Part shown: piece by piece, positions 31,601-33,934 of the stretch
How the letters are laid out: each line of letters starts with the position of its first letter
Numbering within the stretch: the stretch's first letter is position 1
Assembly: GCF_900141835.1 (NCBI RefSeq)
Contig: NZ_FQZD01000041.1
Coordinates: 1-33,934, forward strand
Origin: Propionispora hippei DSM 15287
GTDB lineage: Bacteria > Bacillota > Negativicutes > Propionisporales > Propionisporaceae
Direction of reading: 5' to 3'
DNA: 33,934 bases
Notes under the pieces: generated by a model
The model's database searches: none
Seen by the model: only the letters and a program-made list of their open reading frames with translations
What the model was told of the DNA's origin: nothing
Translations under genes and position numbers: made by a program

Positions 31601-33246
31601 TAACTTCCATTGACAGGATTCTCCCGAAGATGATTAAGCGAACCGCAGGTGAAATCGCTATCCACAATACCCTTGGTGATGCAGTTGAGAGAGCCAAAAT
31701 TCTCGACAAGTTTGTTCAAGAGTTAGGCCATGCCGAACGCAAACCGGGAGGCATCTCCCCTGCTCAACGGAAACTCGAAGAAGAGGCCGCTCATGCTCTC
31801 ATCGACAGAATCAGAGGAGTCCGTGGATACGGAACCGATAAGACCGTAAAGGATGCCTTCAGCGACTTTGTGCGTACTAAGGCTTATGGCGATGTCGGTG
31901 GTAATATGGCGTCCGCTCAGTTGGGAGAACTAGGTGGTGCGATGTCCTATGTAGGAGGTCGTATCCTAATGAGTGCTATCCCGGAAATCTCAAGCGTATA
32001 CCGGAAGATTATGCTTGGCACTCAGAAGCAACAACTTGTCGAAGAGGTAGCCAAGAGAGCCTTCGGGGAAGACTTGATGAACCGTGTCTGGACGAACTCT
32101 GCATCCTATGAGTCTCGCTCCTTCCGTGAGGTCTCAGAGTTAGGAAGTAAGATGGCTCTGGCGGCTGACAAAGTAAATGAGGTCGCTAAGTTCGTAGGGA
32201 AACTCACTTCGACTGTGAACCGTCTCCCCTACCTAACTGACCGGATGATTAATGAGGCTCGTATCTGGACTGTCTTGGATTCTGTAGATTGGGCCAATGG
32301 TGCTAAGTTCGGCACTATCATTAAACCTCGAAATCCATTCTCAGAGTGGAACCTAAAGGCTGTTGGTATCAACAGTAGAGCGGCTACAGATGCCTTGAAG
32401 AATGACATCAAGAAATACATCGGAAACGGTGTGGCTAATGATGTCCAGTGGATTAAAGACAATCCGGTGACATATTTCCAATGGAAAATGCTCGTAGACA
32501 ACAATGCTATGAGAGCCTTCCAACAGCAGACCGTGGGTAACATGAGTATGCTCAAGGAGGCCAACTGGTTCACTCGGATGTTCTTCCAGTTCAAGGACTT
32601 CACCTTCCGGGCTATCAACGGTCAAACCATGAGGGCCATGACAAGCCGACAGGCTGATGATGTATTGGCGGCTCTATTCTCTATGGGAACAAACATGATG
32701 GCCTATGCAGGGTTGACTTATGGTAGAGCATGGGCTAGGTTCCCAGAGGATAAGACCAAGCGTGAACAGTACCTCAAGGAGCAACTCGCTCCGTGGAGAC
32801 TCGCTGTAGCGGCCTTCTCTCGTGGTGCTATCACAGGGTCTATTCCGGGCTTCTTTACGGATGCCTACGAGATTGCTACAGGAACCCCGATGTTCCGTAC
32901 TACCGTAGATAACACAGTATCTTCTAATCAAAAGCAAACGCAATCCTCTTGGAACACTAACAAGAAGGAGTGGTTAGGAAACGTAGCATACAACGCTACA
33001 CGCCAATTACCTGCCGCTCAGACCATCAATAAGTCCATTCAGTTCCCGGTAGCGGCCTACCATCTGGCTACTCATCAAGGCTCCAAACAAGATATTCAGG
33101 ATGTCGTAAACGGCCTACCACTCAATGGATGGCTCGGTATGATGTACCTGACCGGAGAACTTAAAGACCACTCCAAGTTGCCGGATAAGCCTCCCAAGAA
33201 GGCGGCTCCAACCGGAGGAAATATCTTGGACAAACTAATGAAGTAG
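28696..33246 (+). CDS. Internal virion (ejection) protein, T7 gp16-like, with tail-lysozyme domain and a metallopeptidase-like domain
   Basis: 1516 residues from TTG 28696 (AAAGGAGG 7 bases before); T7 gp16 is 1318. Residues about 1-130 form a phage tail-lysozyme type domain (QIAGIMGNLAGESGYS with likely catalytic E31; VGYGIAQWTDPGRKQGL) instead of the lytic transglycosylase of T7. Residues 142-169 (GAYGVPENTPNPEDP) are the segment shared with the left-end membrane protein. At 497-501 VAHEIGVHEGL gives HExxH with E544/E545 (GPEEILGHWIE) about 45 residues on, as in zinc metallopeptidase domains of large polyvalent phage proteins. The C-terminal third (NEAKFVGKLTS-like NEVAKFVGKLTS, MLKEANWFTRMFFQFKDF, NGLPLNGWLGM) resembles T7 gp16. 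It opens the cell wall and conducts DNA into the cell. Confidence 0.9.
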   Translation: MDNKEYIKQWLASKGLNNSQIAGIMGNLAGESGYSNTIHEGHVQKSFDVNDRVGYGIAQWTDPGRKQGLKNYADSKGTDVSDLDTQLEYMMSEIDPDLLNRMGNSSPEQAVNMFLREFERPQDPDATYAFRVKAGYDAIGSDPASFFFRTGQGAYGVPENTPNPEDPAPPPSFWQESKDKFLDSFYDKGTISVVRSGWAALESMASTGHWTVPGFSNYTPSKEEVDFVNKMLPNDYSAQKFVLMNAMSSDHLNRLVAMKREDLERAYRVSNYGYGLSSLATVAGALLDPWLLVPVLGQEAFVAKSLGRLGAMGMRLSQAKMIRYGELAAQNMGIMGFDRFLAERYGGYQPHYAGAMLIGGIAGVATGVLKDLARRGIENDAVRVLDGAIDNMESHAIANSLDAPLPSEVRANARAILGKYQDSDFIKSIVKEGSEAAELMKTGRIFVMGKEEAKKAAQELGITLSDDFKAFDIKGTGISVLAKEHVTPETLDGLVAHEIGVHEGLQAFLGDSGYKTVMDEVMKRVNNPQTKEWKLAVKTGGGPEEILGHWIEQAPKNDKVFNIIKGKVDAQLRKLGVKSSVSDEELRDIVQRSIQHQIYKESPIHINPDGSMLVHGIRYSQNNIFNVNTWAKWFDDTGASVGKAQKDLPWFIPKSVGKSLEADWFWKTPYGVLVNSKTNSGAKLAELLGHDYRMRPRTAPSALPAEKQAEHLSNRWNSMYSDYMDIRTKYLLETVLSHGLPTPQRMRQFDKDVMECFNARYAGNTAGITRTSWEPAVEQAASKVKEIMEDMWSHAQMPSERLGGVRGKGSLVDPRLDAVDHEFYRVTDEDRLTQLVGKYFKTQEEAVDFFADYARQFVKRDVVRAKLERAENIRYEDAMNVWKKAGSKGEAPEKIAITEDMVDDWIEKESVNWAKGQIDREVSQLTFTGSGRYGDDTATFLRERFPMDTSGEISAPWGGTFCYDRDLRLTSIDRILPKMIKRTAGEIAIHNTLGDAVERAKILDKFVQELGHAERKPGGISPAQRKLEEEAAHALIDRIRGVRGYGTDKTVKDAFSDFVRTKAYGDVGGNMASAQLGELGGAMSYVGGRILMSAIPEISSVYRKIMLGTQKQQLVEEVAKRAFGEDLMNRVWTNSASYESRSFREVSELGSKMALAADKVNEVAKFVGKLTSTVNRLPYLTDRMINEARIWTVLDSVDWANGAKFGTIIKPRNPFSEWNLKAVGINSRAATDALKNDIKKYIGNGVANDVQWIKDNPVTYFQWKMLVDNNAMRAFQQQTVGNMSMLKEANWFTRMFFQFKDFTFRAINGQTMRAMTSRQADDVLAALFSMGTNMMAYAGLTYGRAWARFPEDKTKREQYLKEQLAPWRLAVAAFSRGAITGSIPGFFTDAYEIATGTPMFRTTVDNTVSSNQKQTQSSWNTNKKEWLGNVAYNATRQLPAAQTINKSIQFPVAAYHLATHQGSKQDIQDVVNGLPLNGWLGMMYLTGELKDHSKLPDKPPKKAAPTGGNILDKLMK

Positions 33247-33279
33247 AGACCTGCGATTCCGTGGGTCTCTTTCTTATTT
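33245..33279 (+). terminator. Terminator between gp16-like and tail-fibre genes
   Basis: AGAGACC (33245-33251) pairs with GGTCTCT (33264-33270) over a 12-base loop, then TTCTTATTT. It overlaps the stop codon of the ejection protein gene. Confidence 0.75.
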
Positions 33280-33302
33280 CTTAAAGAAAGGTGAGTGATA
33301 TT

Positions 33303-33934
33303 TTGGCTAGTGAACGTAAGACTATTGTGACTTACAAAGGTACTGGCTCACAGAAGGTCTTTGCGTTTCCTTTTGATTACTTGAGGAAGTCCTTCATCAA
33401 AGTAATGATTGACGGAAACCCTTTGACCTATGGGACTGACTACACGGTGTCTGATAAGCAACTAACCTTCACAAATGCTCCTGTACTGAACGCTATTATA
33501 GTCATCTACAGGGAAACCGCTACTGACCGTCTGGTGGCATGGGAGGATGCTTCTGTCCTTCGTGCTGGAGACCTGACGTTGTTTGAGGTTCAGTTGCTCC
33601 ATATTGCAGAGGAAACCAAAGACAAGGTTCAGGAGGCAGGATTGGCTCTGGATGACCTTGACGGTAAATGGGATGCTCGTCTGAAAGTCCTGAAGAATCT
33701 CCTTGACCCTGTAGACAATCTGGATGCTGTCAATAAGCGATACTTTGAGTCTACTCAGGCAGGGTACATTCAGGCTTCTCAGGCCAAGGTTGACCAAGCG
33801 ACTGCTCAAGCGAACTTCGCTCAGTCTAAGGCCAATGATGCCTCTGCGAGTGCTTCTGCGGCTCGTACTTCGGAACTCAATGCGAAAGCCTCTGAGACTG
33901 CCGCTAAGACCTCAGAGACCAATGCCAAGGCTTC
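33303..33934 (+). CDS. Tail-fibre protein, T7 gp17-like (partial, runs off the right edge)
   Basis: The first ~210 residues are visible from TTG 33303 (AAAGGTGA 8 bases before): MASERKTIVTYKGTG, then VFAFPFDYLRKSF, RETATDRLVAWEDASVLRAGD and LLHIAEETKD. This matches the T7 gp17 N-terminal domain that attaches the fibre to the tail. From about residue 155 an Ala/Ser-rich coiled-coil begins (ASASASAARTSELNAKASE), the start of the fibre shaft. The receptor-binding end is outside the window. Confidence 0.93.
   Translation, partial: MASERKTIVTYKGTGSQKVFAFPFDYLRKSFIKVMIDGNPLTYGTDYTVSDKQLTFTNAPVLNAIIVIYRETATDRLVAWEDASVLRAGDLTLFEVQLLHIAEETKDKVQEAGLALDDLDGKWDARLKVLKNLLDPVDNLDAVNKRYFESTQAGYIQASQAKVDQATAQANFAQSKANDASASASAARTSELNAKASETAAKTSETNAKA

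Noticed and set aside
1-33934. tRNA genes, CRISPR arrays, insertion sequences, integrase, attachment sites
   Set aside because: None could be recognised by reading. Terminal repeats or attachment sites cannot be excluded without the rest of the genome.

Overview
This window is most of a T7-like podovirus genome (Autographiviridae-type). It has a single-subunit T7-type RNA polymerase, its own promoter family, and T7-order blocks for DNA replication, capsid, connector/tail and internal virion (ejection) proteins. It breaks off inside the tail-fibre gene at the right edge. Terminase, holin and most lysis genes would lie further right and are not seen. The host is probably an obligately anaerobic bacterium: the phage carries anaerobic ribonucleotide reductase (NrdD) with its radical-SAM activase (NrdG), flavin-dependent ThyX, and a ferredoxin:thioredoxin-reductase-like iron-sulfur protein. 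Strong AAGGAGG ribosome sites and frequent TTG/GTG starts suggest a Firmicutes-type translation system, while T7-type ejection proteins and tail suggest a diderm envelope. A Negativicutes-like host would fit both, but this is inference.

Layout. (1) 1-1010 is visibly AT-rich and unlike the rest. It holds a rightward gene for an exported membrane protein that carries a copy of a segment of this phage's own gp16-like ejection protein, then a strong terminator, then a leftward ribbon-helix-helix (RHH) repressor. (2) 987-1100 is a control region: three GTTCCCACAA repeats, one inside the spacer of a near-consensus sigma70 promoter firing rightward. (3) 1101-5871 is the early region: ArdA antirestriction protein, BRO/KilA-type antirepressor, RNA polymerase, a small zinc-finger protein and a T7 gp1.7-like protein. 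(4) 5869-18130 is the DNA metabolism region: dUTPase, SSB (gp2.5), endonuclease I (gp3), a truncated gp3.5-like protein, primase-helicase (gp4), NrdG, NrdD, DNA polymerase (gp5), HNH nuclease, winged-helix protein, ThyX, FTR-like protein, DNA ligase, 5'-3' exonuclease (gp6) and a GNAT protein, with small unknown genes between. (5) 18192-33934 is the virion region in exact T7 order: 6.5-, 6.7- and 7.3-like proteins, portal, scaffold, capsid, terminator, tail tubular A and B, gp13-, gp14-, gp15- and gp16-like proteins, terminator, tail fibre (partial).

Seven good copies and one decayed copy of a 23-bp phage promoter (core AATTGCGGCAyATTACAGAGAA) lie at 1698, 5234, 5869, 5906, 10350, 18128 (decayed), 18155 and 28660. 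Four of the eight begin exactly at the TAA stop codon of the preceding gene.

How it may work together (inference): host polymerase starts at about 1057 and makes ArdA, antirepressor and phage RNA polymerase, which then amplifies its own gene from the 1698 promoter and moves on to middle and late genes. The left-end RHH repressor with operators over that early promoter, plus the antirepressor, resembles the P22 Arc/Ant logic and is unexpected in a T7-like phage. Together with the periplasm-directed protein carrying an ejection-protein segment, it looks like an immunity/superinfection-exclusion cassette. No integrase is visible in the window.
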